Positions 38,018-50,347 of a stretch of DNA of 64,000 nt are shown piece by piece (position 1 is the stretch's first letter; each line of letters begins with the position of its first letter). The translations under genes were made by a program, and so were the position numbers. The stretch is from Leptodontidium sp. MPI-SDFR-AT-0119 (taxonomy: Eukaryota > Ascomycota > Leotiomycetes > Helotiales > Leptodontidiaceae): assembly GCA_020726505.1 (NCBI GenBank), contig JAHLEZ010000010.1:496001-560000 (forward strand), written 5' to 3'. The notes under the pieces were generated by a model. It was not told the origin of the DNA and did no database searches. It was given only the letters and a program-made list of their open reading frames with translations.

Positions 38018-40150
38018 TCAGTCGTGAAGACCACCCGCACGACGCCGGCTTTTCGATAGATCAACATGCTCGGGGTGCACCACGCGCAAGTGACGAGTTA
38101 ATGCATCGTTCCGACTAAACGTCTTCTCCTCGGTGCACAGCGGACAGTGCACCTTCAGCTTGCGCGCGTTATGGATCGTGTCCTCGTGGCGTGTGAGATC
38201 GTAAGGCCGGGAGAAAATGGTGTTGCATGGCTTGCCGGTCGATGGATTGATGCGTTCACACTGTAGGAGGGGGAATGTTAGTATTTGTCAAAACTTTGTC
38301 AAACTTTGTCATGAGGGTTCAAAAATCGAGGTGCAACTTACTTTGTGAGGCCCCGCTTGCGAATTGCGTTGCGCCGCTGAGGTCATCCCGCCTTCATCCC
38401 CGCCGCCGCCGATCACCGCCGAGTTTCGGTGGCCCTCGCGTTTGTGTCGCTGCAACTTGGCGGGAGTGTCGAAGCGCAGCGTACAGCCGTGGTACGTGCA
38501 GGTATACGTGCCAGTGTCGGCCGCCGCCCCCAGGGGCTTCTTCATGTCCGAGGAGTCGCCGGCATACTCACTGCTGCTGGATTCCATCGAGGTTAGCGTC
38601 GAGGGGAAGTCTTCGCTGACGTTGGAAAGGTTGCTTGGTTGCCGCCGAGTGTTCGGCACAAACGGGTACTGCTGAGGAATCGGTCGCAAGCTGCCTGGCA
38701 CCGCCGGAGGGACGAAGTTGAATGCGCCCTGGTGTTGCGTAGTTTGCGACGATGTCGAGTATGCTGACGAACTCTCCCTTCTCGTGGTGGCCATGCTGCC
38801 ATAACTCCTCTGCGATGCGTTGTCATCCTCCAAGGCATCCTGGGCAAGAGCAGGTTGCTGCTGGCGGTAGCTGGAAACTTGGCGCTGGTTTTGCTGAGGT
38901 GGGAACAATGGAGTATTCGCATCCTCCTCATTCTCACGATACACTAGATCGACATCCTTTGGCGAGATTGTCTTGGGCGTTGAGTGCTCAGACGACGCCC
39001 TCTCCAACTGCTGTTGCAGTGCTCGCGCATCGCTCTCAGCCTTCTGCTGCTGCCTCAAGTGTTGCGCCGTTCCAAAGCGAACATTCGGTGACTGGGGCCC
39101 AAAGGTATTTCCTGTTGGCGCAAGAGGAGACCCTTGCCTGAACGGCGATCGCTCTCGTGAGGGGATCGTCAGAGGAGTCTGGGTATTGGCGCTCAAGTGC
39201 TGAGAGTTGGCAGCTTGGAGTCTTTGCGAGAAGACATCGTTTTGAGGGGAGAGAGTGACGTTGGGCGCGGAAGTCGAGGAAGGAGCCGATGTGAGTTGGA
39301 AGTTCGGGCTGTAGAGTTCGTCGGTATAGGCGTCCGTCATTGTTCTGTTGAGTTTCGGGACTGTATTCCTGTATGCTTCATCGTCGCAATGTTGTAAGTA
39401 TTCAGACAGCCATAGATCGAACCGCGAAATCTCACCATTCTTTTGTCTGTCTTCCTCGTATGACGGTGGCGTGGATGGTGAGTCATTTGCCACCGTAGAT
39501 GATATTGACGGTCTCCCCGAGTGGTTGAATTCCGGAGCTACTATCAACTCGGAGCTTCCAGGATGCTGCTTTGGAAGGCCATCGTGGCCCATGGCGAATG
39601 CTAGATTCGGGTTGTGGTAGAGGTTGGAGTAGTGTGGCGTGAGGAAGTGCTCCTGCGACGGGGTATGCGCTGGGGTCAGAGGCTTCGATGAACTGTGCTG
39701 ATAGTCATGAAACTCATGATATATGTCCCCGACAACTTGAGGATTCGAGGTGTTCGCCGTGTAAGGTGACGAGGGACCTGCCGAACCCAAGGACGACAGC
39801 GAAGACTCGCGGTGGTGTGTCCGTGTCGCAGATCGAGGAGTGAGTTGCCCGTTCTCAAGCCAGCTGTTGTGGGTATGCTCAGACTGCATCAGTGGTTGAG
39901 ATTGTGGCGAGGGGAACTGTTGTTGAGACTGGTAGTCGAACAATGGCTGGTCTTGTCCGAAAGAGAAGATACTCGAGGTTGCGTTGTTGTACTGAGGTTG
40001 CGGTGTCGAGATGAGGGGAGCTGAGGTTGTTGAAGAGGTTGTTGTTGACGTTGATGTTGATGTCGGCGACCACTTCTGGTTGTCTTGCTGTGGTATGCTG
40101 ATGGACTGTGAATAGAGCTGACGTCGATGATGGTTGGGTAGTGCTAACAT
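38018..40150 (-). CDS. C2H2 zinc-finger transcription factor, Rpn4-like, 683 aa
   Basis: Exon 1 is 38342-40150 (ATG at 40148-40150) and exon 2 is 38018-38260. The 81-nt intron 38261-38341 (GTAAGT...CTACAG) joins GPHK to CERINPSTG in phase 0. The first 540 or so residues are low-complexity (Ser, Thr, Gln, Pro), as in activation regions. Three C2H2 fingers follow at the C-terminus: CTYHGC...HKREGH, then CERINPSTGKPC...FSRPYDLTRHEDTIH, then CPLC...FSRNDALTRHLRVVH. The unusual long C-x10-C spacing in the middle finger and the FSR-YDLTRH pattern resemble the DNA-binding end of yeast Rpn4, the activator of proteasome genes. That orthology is an inference from memory of the family. The gene looks intact and has a long upstream spacer, common for regulators. 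Confidence 0.85.
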
Positions 40151-43075
40151 TTCGTAGTGCGTATCGGATCGCCACCTCTACCAGCGAGGACCTTTACTTA
40201 TAGCAAGCAAGCGGTCTCGGCTCGGACGCGAGGGTGACTCGAGCAAAACGGGTCCGGGGTAGTAGAGCGAGGTCGAGCAGCAAGGTAGCTTGGAGAAAGA
40301 ACTCGAAGCGTGTGGCTAAGCTGGGTCGAGTTCGTAATCAACGGGTCAGGTGCCTATGCCGGAGAGTTAGGTGACTGTTATGCAAGCAGTTGGGTGCGAA
40401 GTTAAGTGCGTACTCGTACTGCTGAGATGAGCAAGTGTCGAGAGGTGTTGAGTCCGTATGTATGTGAGTGTGTAAGTAGTGTGGTGGGTGGGTGAATGGA
40501 GGTTCGGAGTCGGTGTTGAGTCGGAGATAATCGAGAATGTGACCGAGTCGAGTCTTCAAAGGAAGGAGGTAGGTAGGCAAGTTTGACTGTGACTGTGACT
40601 ATGACTTTCCTTTGTCTTCCAAGATAGTTTCTTCTTTGAGCTGTAGAGTGAGTAGAGAGGCGAGTTGTGGATTCGAGTCGAGTCGAGTCTGGTCTGGTTT
40701 GTAGTGAGGAAGGCGAAAATGCTCCACGGACGGCGACTAGATCTTGTTATATTCACGGCAGAGACAGGCACCGCTGATTATCCCGGCATCCATTCTCTGC
40801 ATTATTGCATAGCATTACCATAGCATGCCATACCATCTCTCTCCCTCTCTTCCCTGCCCTGCTGGGCTGGCGGCAGCGCAGGGGGTCGCCGCGAGGAAAA
40901 TCTCAATGACGACACAAGCCCCGCTCTAAACCTTATCGGGAAGGAACACCCTAGAATATTCTTCGAAAAGTGGGGCGATATGGGCCGTGGTGGGCCGATG
41001 GATGGCCTCGTTCAATCGCCGGGTGGGTGTCAGGGTGTGTGGTGTGTGTGGTGTGTGTGGGTGGAAGATTCGCTCAGCCACGATTTGCTCTTTTGTCCTG
41101 CATGACAATGAAAGATTTTCATTGGCCCTGTGACAAACTAGGTTCTGACAAGCGTCGGATCTGACCGTCTGGGTCTGGGTGGATGGATGGATGGGACTGG
41201 AGGGGACTGGACTGGACTGGACTGGACTGGACTGGCTACTGTACTGCAGTTGGTAGATAGATCGGTAGGTTTCTCCAAGAATAGGAAGCGGTGCAGAGAG
41301 TGCAGAACAGACAATGCTGAGGGGTGCAGAGCGAGCGAGCGAGGGCTGGTGGCGAGACTCTGTCTCTCTCCTCCCTCGTATCACTAAAACAATGAACCCA
41401 TGAGGTACTGTAGGAGGAGATCTATCTGCATCTGCCTGCTCTTCTCGTATGTCGTTACGATGATAAGGGAAATTCCCCGGCGATAAGTTTAAACCTTGAC
41501 CTTGATTCCAAAGGCACCACTCACCCATTGTACGAGGCACGGCTCGCTCGCACCCAACCCAACCCAATCCAACTCGTAATGGAAGGAAGTCGTGACGAAT
41601 AACGTACGTCCATAGCCGCTTGCTCACTTGTTCGCTGGCACCAGCTCAAGAAGTGTGGCTGGTGCATCATGCCCTCCATTTTCAGTACCTACCGTATAGA
41701 GTACCCAAGCTGTATTACTGTCCTGAACCAGACTGTCGGTACGAGGGAAGCCGGCCCCTAGTGGCTCAACTCAACTCTCTAGTATTGTTCTGCCGTTCCC
41801 CAGAGCCGTACTAACTTGCTAAGCTCCTCGTACCAGACATACATACATGACTTTGTTGAGCCTAGCCAAGCCCAGACGCTTGACGTCTACCACCTGTCAT
41901 CCCATCCACTCAATTGGTAAATGGGGATGATGATTGCTAACGTTCCGGTTTACCATCTCCGAAATATCTCCAACCACAAAATTCGAAACCCACTGCCCAA
42001 AAACAGTAAATGTACTGCGCAGAGACAACTGGAAGAAGGAAAACAGGAGAAATCCAAATCATTGCACAACAGGCAAAAGCCTCGGGCCGCATGCTCCGTT
42101 CTGAGTAGTAAACATTACTGCACAGCAGCACAGCGTCGGGTGTTCTCGCTCCTCGCTCTTACGTCCGAATGATTGAATAATAATACAAGACACACACCAG
42201 CGTCTCCATGACCACGTAAGCTCAGGATGAGCTGACTCACGGCCAAGAACACAAGTGCATTCGCTGAATCGCATCCTGTTGAAGCGCATAACCATTACCA
42301 AGAATGCCATGCGGCCAACCGGCATTACTGGGTCGGCTTTAAGATTGAAAGAATTGTCCTCGCTTAGCCACATAATTTTGGTCTCGGCGAAGATAACCAA
42401 CGGTCTTCTTCCTCGCCGACGTGCTTTACTTCCGTCTCTGGACAGCGTACCGAACATCCGCGCCTCGGCATACAGTACCGAGCGAGCGAGAGCCTTAAGC
42501 TGCCTTGATAAGTCAGAATAGAATGATGGAGTCTTGTTGGAAATAGAAAGACTGGACCTGCTCATAGACACTGACTGTTCCGCTCACTTGACTCTTTGAC
42601 AGGCGCAACTTACAGTAGGTGCACAGTCAAGGACCAACGGCAACGACTTGGCGGCCACGGCACCCGACTCGAGGAGTTCCAAATGGCATATATTCAACCA
42701 TCCACATCTATGCGCTCGCTGGCTCGTTCAAGAGCGATGATGGCAGTGCTGGTGTGGTATTCGTGTGCTTGTGCTTTGTGCTTGTGGTGCTCGAAACAAA
42801 ATAAAGTTTCTTGCTCTCTCTTGGCAGCTGACAGCGGTCCAGGTCAGGTCGACATGGTTGCTGCCACGAGGAAGAGGACCCTTCCCTCCCTTTCCCCACA
42901 ATCCAAAGGACCCGCTGAGTGACGCTTTGACGAGATCTCCTCGGCAGGGACCCATTTTGCGGGAATGAGTGGAGTGAGTGGAGTTGAGAGTCCAAGAGAG
43001 ATCGCCGGACCGTGTGGCTTGAACCCTTGACCCATCTCTAGGGCTGAGTCGTACTCACTCCATACTGTAGTACTG
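40151..43075. other. Long upstream region of the C2H2 factor
   Basis: About 2.9 kb without a supported gene. It is rich in simple sequence: GTGTGTGG-type runs near 41030-41065 and six ACTGG units at 41206-41235. It probably includes the promoter and long 5' leader of the minus-strand factor. The largest other frame (42059-42571, minus, 170 codons) has no recognisable domain and was not accepted. Confidence 0.5.
41206..41235. repeat. ACTGG microsatellite, six units
   Basis: Six perfect ACTGG pentamers upstream of the C2H2 factor, preceded by GGAT-type tetramers (41181-41193). Confidence 0.9.
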
Positions 43076-43077
43076 TA

Positions 43078-44326
43078 CGAAAGGGGGTTTCAAGTGGGTC
43101 TCGCCCACCCTTGCAAGGCGGTGAGACTCATCGAAGCTCGTAGAACCTATGCCTCCCTCATTGATTTAATGATTGTTCCTAGCTAATTTATAGAGAGTAG
43201 ACATCGTCACAATGCCTTAGACACATGAGACCCCAACTCGAGTGCGATTTAAAACCCTTCTCGACGAAGGATATTTAGTCCGTTCTGCTGCACGTAAGCT
43301 CGGTATACCTCGTTCTTCAGCACGATATTTCATCGATAAGCCAGACCGACAAGTAAAGCCTCTTGGTACGAGTCCGAAGATCTCTGACGAGCAAGTCCAA
43401 GAGATAATCAAGTGGTTTACAGGTCATTATGATCGCCGAATTTATAGTTTAAAACAGATTCGTGAGAAATTCCACCTCAATTGTTGTGATAATACTCTTC
43501 AAAATACCTTCAAACGATACGGTTATCACTATCACTCTCCTGATTATAAACCGTTTATTTCTAAGGCGAATAAGCTTAAGAGATGGACTTTTGCAATTGC
43601 GAATTGGGACCGACCGAAGGAATATTGGAGAAAGGCACGATTTACGGATGAGACAATTACACGAACTGATATTCTACGGCGACGAAAGGTTTTACGAAAA
43701 CGAGGGGAACGAAGGAGACTCGATTGTATCTAATTTACATTTCACTCCGGTCATAAATCAGTTATGGCGTGGACTGCTATTGGATATAATTACAAGTCGA
43801 AGATATACTTTGTATCTTACGAGGGAGAAGGCAAAGGGTTTACTCAAAAGAAATATGCTGATTAAATCTTGCGAGGACCTTTGAAAGAGATATTCGAGCA
43901 ACCAGGAGACTTCTTTTGCGTGGAGGATAATAGTAGGGTTCACGGTAAAAAGGATACTATTCGAAATCACGGTCTTTGTAATGCTGTGAGAGTAGAATGC
44001 CATATATACTCAATCGATTGGCCTCCTTGCTCGCTAGACCTAAATCCGATTGAGAATATTTGGAGGGTTTTGAAGCAAAAGCTTCGTAATAGGAATCCTC
44101 ACGGCGGTTGGACTCTCGAGGACTTAAAATCAGCTATGATGGATATTTGGGACAACGAGGTTTCTATTGATTTAATCAATAGGTTCATTGATACTATGCC
44201 TCAAAGGCTAGAAAAGGTCAGATTAAGAAAAGGAGGACCTTCAGGATGGTAAATCATTACTGTAAATAGCTATAGAAACCGGCAGAAACAGGGGGGTGGG
44301 CGAGACCCACTTGAGACCCCCTTACG
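43078..44326 (+). mobile_element. Tc1/mariner transposon, full length (1,249 bp)
   Basis: Terminal inverted repeats of about 32 bp. The left end (from 43078) reads CGAAAGGGGGTTTCAAGTGG followed by GTCTCGCCCACCC. The right end (to 44326) is its reverse complement with two differences. TA stands immediately outside both ends (43076-43077 and 44327-44328), the hallmark duplication. One transposase frame fills the element. A truncated, more decayed relative lies at about 15290-15996 in the opposite orientation. It sits in the spacer between the C2H2 factor and the 570-aa gene. Confidence 0.92.
43212..44252 (+). pseudogene. Tc1/mariner DDE transposase, full length but with three nonsense codons
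   Basis: The single frame (347 codons) needs no frameshift. It shows an HTH region (VRSAARKLGIPRSSARY), the first catalytic Asp in FTDETITRTD (about residue 143), the second in VEDNSRVHGKKD, and the third acidic residue in WPPCSLDLNPIENIW. Three stops break it: TAG at 43218 (third codon), TAA at 43731 and TAA at 43863. The truncated copy near 15.4 kb has Trp at the first site and Gln (CAG) at the second, so the stops are secondary. All fit C-to-T transitions in CpA context on one or other strand. The enzyme would cut and paste the element at TA sites and cannot be made from this copy. Confidence 0.9.
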
Positions 44327-44328
44327 TA

Positions 44329-46449
44329 CTAACTGTACTGTCCAGCAGGGAGGGAGACAGACACTGCTCATAGCACTAACCTGAAGGGTTGAGGGCCAGC
44401 CGAGCAGTCAATCAAGCCACACTGCCCTGGACCAAACAAGGGCCATGACCAAGAACCATGACCAAGGACCAAGGTCGGGGAGGAAAATCTCTGCCTGCAA
44501 AAACTCGACCACCAGTGGAACTACAGCACTGCTTTACTGTACGGTAACTACCAGTAATACGATGGTACTCTGAAGGTGGATTTACTTGGCCAACTCACTC
44601 CAACTGTGGCTGAAGACCTGCGCGGCCCGGATTCCCTTGTTTTGACTGAGCCGAGACGAGTTGAGTCGAGTTGAGTTCAACTTGAACTCAACCTGACTGA
44701 CTCAACCCGACCGACCGACCGACCAACTCAACTCAAGAATTGAGCCGGAATTATGCAGACGCTCGTTGTACAGCCGCAGTTAATCCAAACCTAACCTTCT
44801 CTCCAAAAACCTGCAAACTGAAATGCAAACGGATCTATCGCTCCACCCCATCGGAGAAGCCGTTATATGTTCAGGTCCTGCAGGTCGGGTAGGTGGTCCC
44901 AAGACGGAAGGATCTTCCATCTATCTTTTGCTGTCCGTCCTGTCTACTCATTCACTCACTCACTGGCTGCATGCATGCATGCATACTTTTACCAACGTTG
45001 CGCACGACAGCAGTCTGGTCTGGTCTGGTCTGGTCGGGTCGAATTCCGCTCGGCTTTCATCCGTCGTCGCACAACAGCCAGCCAGCCGAGCCAAAGCCTT
45101 CGCCTTCAAAACCCGTCTAGTACCTTCAGAAGTAACAGAACGCCCGCCCCGTACAGATATGCACGACATGACATGCGACAGGAAAAGGAAAAAAGGAAAG
45201 GAAAAAGAAAAAAGTCTAGTCCCCCGCCGAGTAAAGCCCGTTTTTCAGGTCTCGCGTCCCGGTGAGCTGGGCTTGGGCTGGTGAGCTTCCAGAGCACTTT
45301 TTCGACGGCTTCCAGAGGAACGATGGATGGGACGGTCGGTAAGCCGCAGGAAGCCAGAGCAGCCAGAGCAGCCAGAGCGACCAGAGCGACCAGCTAGCTA
45401 GCCATGGAGAAATCGACAGGAGAAAGCAATAATTTCCCCATGTGGCTATGATCAGGGCCAACTCTCTCTTTCCTCTCCATTCTATAATAACAGACACCCT
45501 GCAACGTTGCAGTATCTCACACACACGACTGATGTAGTCGGAATCAATATGAATCAATAGATGCACCCAAGAAATACTTAGATCTGCGTGCTATTGATAG
45601 ACTTCCTGATACTCGTACTGTGCTGCAAAACCTGGGCGATCTCGGCGATCAGTCGCCAGGGTCGGGTGGTGTTGTCCTGGGCCTGGCCTGGGACTGCGTG
45701 ATGTAACTGACTGACCGTCCCGTCTCAACTCGAATTAACGTGGAGGTTTCCCGCTGCAGAAGCCAAGTGTTGGTCATATCTCACTCCCGCTCTCTCTCAC
45801 TCTCTCTCCCTCGCATCCGAACTTGACACGTTTGAGGGCCATCATCCTCCTTGGACCATGCTGCTGTTGATTTCTTGCATCTGGACTGGTCGTGCCAGGG
45901 AAATCGTTCTATGTATAGCTGAGAGATCGCTGGTGCAGGCCCGTATCCGTATCGTGCAGTCGAGCTGGTCCACCGCCAGCAGCCTTGATTGGAGCGTGGC
46001 CTGAGGCTGTGTACGATCAACACCGTGACAACGAAGCGAATAATGGTAGGGGAGGGGACACGACGTTCAAATAGAGATATGAGCTTGCGCCTTAGTTCAG
46101 CTTGTTTACGATCCGAAAGTCAGGGGAAATATTCGCCTCCCAACGCCACGTGCAGTTTCAAATCCGGTATTGAAAGCGGTCAATCTTGAATTGTGGCTCG
46201 GAGGGGTGGTTTGGTGTGTATTCTTGGTACTTGGTACTGTCCGAGGTGCCCAGCCAGTCCCTGATAACTTGTACCAAGGGCCAAATCAGGAGTCATGCGA
46301 ATCCATTTCACTCAACTTGCAGCCTGCCTCGGTGAACATCTGTTTCCATCGAGTATGCTCGTAGAACAGAGCAGATACCCTAGACATGTGATAGTCTTAC
46401 ACATAGTTAGCAGTTCCAGATTGAGGCCGTCCGAACATTAGGTAGATCC
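44329..46449. other. Intergenic region with simple repeats
   Basis: No supported gene. It holds CCGA repeats near 44708-44722, TGGTC repeats near 45015-45040 and a short CCAGAGCRG/A array near 45353-45392. Frames such as 44823-45284 (plus) lie in this low-complexity DNA and lack domains. Confidence 0.5.
44670..44692. repeat. 23-nt near-perfect palindrome
   Basis: GTTGAGTTCAA, then a central C, then TTGAACTCAAC. The two 11-nt arms are exact reverse complements around one base. It lies in GTTGA/CTGACT-rich simple sequence; a regulatory or structural role is unproven. Confidence 0.6.
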
Positions 46450-48260
46450 TCAATCAGCTTCTGTCATGCGCTTCAATACAGCGATTTGGCACCTCATTCT
46501 CTGCCCACTTGCTTTCAGCCAAAATACTTCTTCTTCATCCACCTTGCTCCTAGTACCACTCTCCTTTCTCCTCTTATCTCCCCCGATTTTAGCTTCTCGT
46601 GCCAGTATACCCTTCTCAACGGCTGCTATCAGAACCGGAGTATACTCACACCCACCCGTTTGTACAAGTACCCGTAAAAAGTTCTCTGCAAGAATCGAGA
46701 CTCGGGCGTTATCAAAAACCGAAGCACTCGACGCGGCAAAAGGTAGAAAGCACCGCTCTAGTATCAACTGCGTCACATCATCACTGTTGCGGCCTTCGAT
46801 GGTTTGTGGGCGCGGAGCACTCATTGGTAGGAGGCGAAGTAAGAGAAGTTGTGCAAGCGAGACAAAGACTACTTGTGGCAGCTGGGAGGATTCAGCTGTT
46901 GACATGAACAGTGCGAATGCTGGTAAAGGGAGCCGGATGGCACATTGGTATATCTCATCGTAGACATCAAAAACACTGGCAAAGCAGTCGGGAAGGTACG
47001 CAGACACTCGTGACAGCTGAGGAGAGTTAGCAAGCTGCCGATCCTTTAGACTCTGTAGAAGTTACATACCAGCATGACAACTCGTTGGCGGAGTGCAACG
47101 GAATCCATATCTCCAAGCCAGGCCTCACCAGACATGTTTCCATCAGCACCATCATCTTGGGATGACTCAGGTGTACCCTCAGACTCGAATTCCGCTTCAT
47201 CCTCTTCGTCATGGGTGCCGAACATCTTGCCCGTTGGATCGTCTCTTTTCCTTTTCTGTCCGCTCTGGTATTTTGGCTGCTTGGTTTCGTTTGGAAATAT
47301 CTCCGGAAAGTCCTTCAAGCTCTCAGCATCTCCATCCGCAAATGCAGATCTGACGACTCGCTTCATAGCGTGAGACTTATCTACAGCATCCGAAAGGTAT
47401 TTAACAAGTAGCGATTGCCGCCTTAGCTCCCAACTTTCTTCATTATTTTCGTCATCCCCTTCGGCACAAGGTCTGGCTTGGTCCTGCTTTTCTCGCTCCG
47501 CCCAGTCGGCATCCAGAACATCCAGCATGTAGTCTAGCCATACTTTCCAGACCTTCCACCTCCTAGGATATCTCACACTGCAGTTAAAAGCCCATCCCAC
47601 CATATGCCAGAAGTCCTTGGCGCATCTCCGAATCCTGCCGTTGTTGGCAATGATTCCATTTATGTGCTCCTGCTTATCCTCTGTATCGGATCCGCTAGAT
47701 CCATCCTCGTATTTTATAACATTTCGACTCCCTCTGGACTTCCGACTACTGCCCAAGGAGGAGAAGGAGAAGGCCTCGCCCAAATTTGCATTGAGGGGTC
47801 CTGATATTGAGAGAACATTTCGGAGGAAGATTATTGCGCGAGAAGGGTAGGCAATATTCACAACTTCTTGGGAGGTAGGTCGGGGGTGGATCAGAAGGGC
47901 GCTGGCGAGTTCTATGTGATGGGGATCTGGCGCAACCACCGGTCTGTTTCCACAGTCGGGATGCGACGCCCCTGTAACGACCAGGTCATTGAGCAGAGTA
48001 AGGGCAGTAGAGTCTAGATCTGTTAGCAACTAGCCGCCTGAGATGGACGGGTACAAACAAATTTGCTCGTCCAGGTAAATGTGACAATGATTCCTGACAT
48101 CATCCGTCACTGGGATGGCTCTTCGATAGCCAGACTTTGGGGGTGGCGAGCCTTCGGCTTCTGCGGCCGGTGCATGGTCCTCTGTAATTGACATTGGTGA
48201 TCTTGGTGCGGTATGAAATGATGAAGCAGAGGAGGAGGAGAGCAGAGAAGAGAGGGGCAT
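46450..48260 (-). CDS. Unrecognised 570-aa protein, three exons
   Basis: Exons are 48059-48260, 47070-48013 and 46450-47016. The 45-nt intron 48014-48058 starts GTTTGT and has CTAAC about 10 nt before its TAG; it removes an in-frame TAG that would otherwise split the gene. The 53-nt intron 47017-47069 (GTATGT, GCTAAC, CAG) is canonical. Phases agree throughout. The protein has an aromatic-rich helical block (DFWHMVGWAFNCSVRYP followed by RWKVWKVWLDYMLDVLDADW), then a Lys/Arg and Glu/Asp-rich segment with a likely nuclear signal (GQKRKRDD), and a helical C-terminal part. It looks like a conserved fungal nuclear protein, but I do not recognise a family. An alternative start is the Met codon at 48192-48194. 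Confidence 0.75.
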
Positions 48261-49172
48261 TTCGGGGAGACGCGACTACAGTACGACACACGCGACGAGG
48301 GCCGTGCGACAGCTGGCTTTGGCTTTTGAGTGCAGGAGGATCAGAGATCTATGCCAGAGATCAAATGTAGGTAAGTACGGATGGATGTCTCGAGGAGTTT
48401 CGCTCTAAGTTTTATAGAATAGTGCCGGTCCTTGTTGGCTAAGTAGAAGTAGGTGGTAGGTAGTCGATTCGCAGTTGCTTTTGGCTTTGTGATAACCTTA
48501 CTCCTTTCTCGTTTGAAGTTAGAAGCCATGGTGGGCAAATGCAGTCCTTTGTCCCGACCTTATTTACAATCCGACGTTATCGCGCCTTTCATTTCTACCT
48601 TTGGTTATCTATATATTCTTAGTCTGCTTTACGAAGTTGTCCAATTAATTACCTTCACTTTGGCTTTTTAGCTGCGTTTTCCGGCTTTTGCGTGGCTCGT
48701 CATATCCACCAACACAAGAAGTTCACAAGTAACAGTAATAAATGGTCTGGTTCGACGCTCTCTCTTTCTCTTTCTCGTCTTTAGTCATTTCAACTACTGT
48801 CTGATATTTGAAGGTGGATTGAACCGATCTTGAGAGGCAACTAGCGCACTTTGAGGGTCTTCGAAGCACTTGCTTGCACAACACTCTCTTAAGCTATTTA
48901 TTTACTAGAATATCTTATCCAATCAACTGGCTGTGAACTTCTGCGATTTATCCCTGTAGCCTCGTGCCCGCTAATGCGAGTGCTATGTCCCAGATTCATG
49001 GCCAGCCCCTAAGTGGAGGAGGTATCCCACCTTTGGCAAAGTATGTAAGACATCTGTTCAACACGGCATCTTGGGTAGACGACGAAGCTCAAAGGATCAT
49101 TCCAATACCATATACTCTATTCAGGCAACTTCCCCCCCAAGCATCACTCAATCCGACTCAATCCACCTCATA
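48261..49172. other. Divergent promoter region
   Basis: Lies between the minus-strand 570-aa gene and the plus-strand glyoxalase-like gene and presumably holds both promoters. No other gene-like frame is supported. Confidence 0.45.
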
Positions 49173-50060
49173 ATGGCACATCTGGATCACATCATCGTCT
49201 TGGTTCCTTACGCCTCACTCGCAGACCCTCCAGCATGGATAACCAAGAACTTCACCATCACGCCTGGTGGTCAACACGCAGATTGCAAAACTGAAAACCG
49301 GCTGATATGCTTCCGTGATGGCAGTTACATCGAACTGATAGCCTTCGTCAACGACGACCCGGGGAACAGAGAGGGACATGGCTGGGGCGACAGACAGTTC
49401 GGAATTATCGATTTTGCTTTCACTCATTCTACTGGAGATGCTTCCACGCTGTTCTCAGAGCTGCAGGAAAGGCTAGACAGTGTAAAGTGGAAAGAAGGGG
49501 AAGCAAAAGTCGAGTACGAACCACCACGTGCCGGTGGAAGGAAACGACCCGATGGAATAGACGTCAAATGGACAGTCACCTGGCCAGTTGTTTCAACCGG
49601 TTACCAGAGAGGGGAGTTACCATTCTTCTGTCATGACGTGACGCCACGTTCTGTGCGGGTCCCAGTCTCAGAGGAGGCGATCACACATTCAAGCGGAGTC
49701 TATGGAATTAAGCAACTGACAATATTTGTCCCCGAGTCGAGGGTTGGGCCACTCTCTCGAGCTTACACTGCTATCGCAGGAGTGCCTGATTCATCTTCCG
49801 AAGACTCGCATGGGAACTTCCAGCTGAAGAGATTGACCAACGTGGATGGCACGAAGAATGCACAGTTCAATTTGCAAACACCGACCCAAGAATGGCAGGT
49901 TGATTCGATGAGAAAGAGAGGAGGGTTGTTCCTGGGAGCTTTGACTTTTGGTGGTCAAATTACTTCGGATGGGACAGAAACTTCCAGTCGAATTGACGAT
50001 GAGAAGGGGGGCGTGGGAGAGATATATCTCGACTTAGAGAGACCGGTTCTGGGGAGATGA
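49173..50060 (+). CDS. Glyoxalase-like domain protein (Glyoxalase_3 type), 295 aa
   Basis: A single-exon gene starting at MAHLDHIIVLVPYASLADPP. The frame is open further upstream (an earlier ATG at 49071), but this start gives the usual N-terminus, where the His of LDHI begins the vicinal-oxygen-chelate fold. Family features in order: GGQHADCKTENRLICF, the acidic YIELIAF strand, then WGDRQFGIIDFAF. After a basic loop, the second half carries YGIKQLTIFVPE. Members are metal-binding-fold proteins common in fungi, mostly without assigned substrates. It is intact and of normal length. The next locus is the decayed nucleobase permease, with no obvious functional tie. Confidence 0.85.
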   Translation: MAHLDHIIVLVPYASLADPPAWITKNFTITPGGQHADCKTENRLICFRDGSYIELIAFVNDDPGNREGHGWGDRQFGIIDFAFTHSTGDASTLFSELQERLDSVKWKEGEAKVEYEPPRAGGRKRPDGIDVKWTVTWPVVSTGYQRGELPFFCHDVTPRSVRVPVSEEAITHSSGVYGIKQLTIFVPESRVGPLSRAYTAIAGVPDSSSEDSHGNFQLKRLTNVDGTKNAQFNLQTPTQEWQVDSMRKRGGLFLGALTFGGQITSDGTETSSRIDDEKGGVGEIYLDLERPVLGR

Positions 50061-50347
50061 GGCTGAGATGGGGCTTTGACCAGGATGAAGGAATTTAAGT
50101 TTTGCTTTGGCAGACAAAAGGACTTTTACAAAAAGCTATCAATACTCTGATGAGTGACATCTATTGCTGATGCTTGTGTTCGACAGCACTATTTGAATGG
50201 CTGGCTTGATTTCTACACAGCGATAGGTAATTAGTTGAGTCGTTGGGCAGTCTGTCAGAACATGAAAATGTGTCATCGAGGACCCGAGAACAAATTGTGG
50301 CCACTATATTTTCCTCGAGTCCTGTCTTGTCCAGTACGAGGGCAGAT

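Noticed and set aside
42059..42571. 170-codon minus-strand frame upstream of the C2H2 factor
   Set aside because: Composition and lack of motifs suggest a chance frame in promoter or leader DNA.
48014..48058. 39-nt intron (48020-48058) or 87-nt intron (47972-48058) in the 570-aa gene
   Set aside because: Both keep phase, but the 39-nt form puts the branch A three bases from the AG and the 87-nt form lacks a good branch site. The 45-nt form has CTAAC at a normal distance.
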